Assembly (NCBI RefSeq): GCF_014522265.1
Contig: NZ_CP017024.1
Location: 1,392,001-1,456,000 of the forward strand
Reading direction: 5' to 3'
Source of the DNA: Pseudomonas oryzihabitans
GTDB taxonomy: Bacteria > Pseudomonadota > Gammaproteobacteria > Pseudomonadales > Pseudomonadaceae
DNA: 64,000 nucleotides
The first letter of the stretch is position 1. Every line of letters begins with the position of its first letter. Made by a program: the position numbers and the translations under genes. The notes beneath the pieces were generated by a model. It had not been told where the DNA came from. It ran no database searches and worked only from the letters and a program-made list of their open reading frames with translations. This document shows, piece after piece, positions 63,212-64,000 of this stretch.

Positions 63212-64000
63212 CTACAGGGTCAGCGGCAATTCCAGCGGGGTCTGCTGCCGCGCCGCCAGGCGCTGCTGGAATTCGGCCGGGTCATGGATCAGCACGTCCT
63301 GGCCGGCAAAGGCCTGGGCGGCGATCAGTCGCGACAGCCAGAAGCGCACGCAGGCGACGCGCAGGAGCACCGGCCACAATTCGGCTTCCCGCGGCGTGAA
63401 GTGACGATCGGCGGCATAGGCCGCCAGCAGCGCCCGAGCGCGCGGCAGGTCCAGGGCGCCGCTCTCGGTGGAGCACCAGTCGTTCACCGTGATGGCGAGG
63501 TCATAGAGCATCCAGCCGGAACTGGCGTTGTAGAAGTCGATGACGCCCGACAGCCGGGGGCCGTCGAACATCACGTTGTCGCGGAACAGGTCGCCGTGCA
63601 GATTGGCCTCGGGCAACGGTGGCTGCTCGCTCAGCAGCTCGCGGATCTCCCCCAGGGTGCGCTCCAGCAGCGGCCGGGCCGTGGCGTCCAGGCCCGGCGC
63701 CAGGCGCTCGCCTTCGGCCAGCATCCAGGCCAGGCCGCGATCACTGGCGCGCTCGATGCGGCGCTCGCCGGCGGTGGCCCGGTGCAGATGGCCCAGCAGG
63801 TGGCCGACTTCGCCGCAATGATGGGGATTGGGCGCACGCTCGTGGCGGCCGGCCAGGCGTGGTTGCAGCAGCGCCGGCTTGCCGGCCAGCTGGCGCAGGG
63901 CCTGGCCATCCTGGGTGCGCACCGCATAGGGCACCGGCAGGTCGGCGTCGTGGAGGACATCGAGCAGTTCGATGAAGAACGGCATCTCCGCCACCGGACC
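63212..64000 (-). CDS. thrB: Homoserine kinase ThrB, N-terminus beyond window
   Basis: The visible ~262 residues begin GPVAEMPFFIELLDVLHDAD and end at 63212, so about 50 N-terminal residues are missing. Kinase-like (APH-fold) enzyme with catalytic Asp region NLHGDLFRDNVMFDG and magnesium-binding GVIDFYNASSGWMLYDLAIT. This is the APH-type ThrB found in Pseudomonas rather than the GHMP type of E. coli. It phosphorylates L-homoserine in threonine synthesis. Confidence 0.93.
   Translation of the reverse strand, partial: GPVAEMPFFIELLDVLHDADLPVPYAVRTQDGQALRQLAGKPALLQPRLAGRHERAPNPHHCGEVGHLLGHLHRATAGERRIERASDRGLAWMLAEGERLAPGLDATARPLLERTLGEIRELLSEQPPLPEANLHGDLFRDNVMFDGPRLSGVIDFYNASSGWMLYDLAITVNDWCSTESGALDLPRARALLAAYAADRHFTPREAELWPVLLRVACVRFWLSRLIAAQAFAGQDVLIHDPAEFQQRLAARQQTPLELPLTL

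Overview
This 64 kb window is high-GC chromosomal DNA of a Pseudomonas-type gammaproteobacterium. Supporting signs are an AprDEF-type secretion operon, a Pseudomonas-style DUF3509 protein, HglS beside an Lrp regulator, a DctB/DctD pair, a curli operon, homoserine kinase thrB and a parS-like centromere sequence. A curli-bearing species such as the P. oryzihabitans/psychrotolerans group is possible, but this is inference.

Layout. (1) 1-5.7 kb, minus strand: two multidomain glycosyltransferases, a small RTX/DUF4214 protein and an unknown protein. (2) 6.1-10.6 kb, minus: a complete type I secretion system (ABC ATPase, HlyD adaptor, TolC-like pore). (3) 10.7-26.6 kb: a polysaccharide cluster with GT4 and GT2 glycosyltransferases, a membrane-bound O-acyltransferase with an AlgJ/AlgX-like SGNH partner, GtrA/GtrB, two large polytopic membrane proteins, a double-GT4 enzyme and a DUF4214/coiled-coil/methyltransferase-like protein. 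(4) 26.9-41.8 kb: a run of exported DUF4214 proteins (a GH5 glycoside hydrolase, two M10 metalloproteases, and three Ala/Thr/Ser-rich proteins whose C-termini resemble the S-layer protein RsaA of Caulobacter). This run is interrupted by a lower-GC two-gene insert: a JAB/MPN peptidase and a PD-(D/E)XK nuclease with an EVE/PUA-like tail. (5) 42-47.3 kb, minus: gmd-rmd-wzm-wzt-methyltransferase, a GDP-D-rhamnose pathway with an ABC O-polysaccharide exporter. (6) 47.5-51.8 kb: a trypsin-like protease and a large multidomain protein, both with DUF4214. (7) 51.8-58.9 kb: metabolic and regulatory genes (Lrp, HglS, DctB/DctD, a SIS-domain protein). (8) 59-63.2 kb: curli csgDEFG-BA-C in one direction. 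(9) the parS-like site and thrB, cut by the window edge.

How it may work together (inference): the rhamnan/LPS genes, the type I exporter and the RsaA-like proteins resemble the layout of LPS-anchored S-layer systems. DUF4214 would be a shared surface-retention module on nine exported proteins with different functional domains. CRP/Vfr-like palindromes (TGTGA-N6-TCACA, at most one mismatch) lie upstream of four type I substrate genes or operons, suggesting one regulon.

Four polysaccharide genes carry apparent one-base frameshifts, three of them in G/C runs. These may be sequencing errors or phase variation. I saw no tRNA, rRNA, insertion sequence or CRISPR array.
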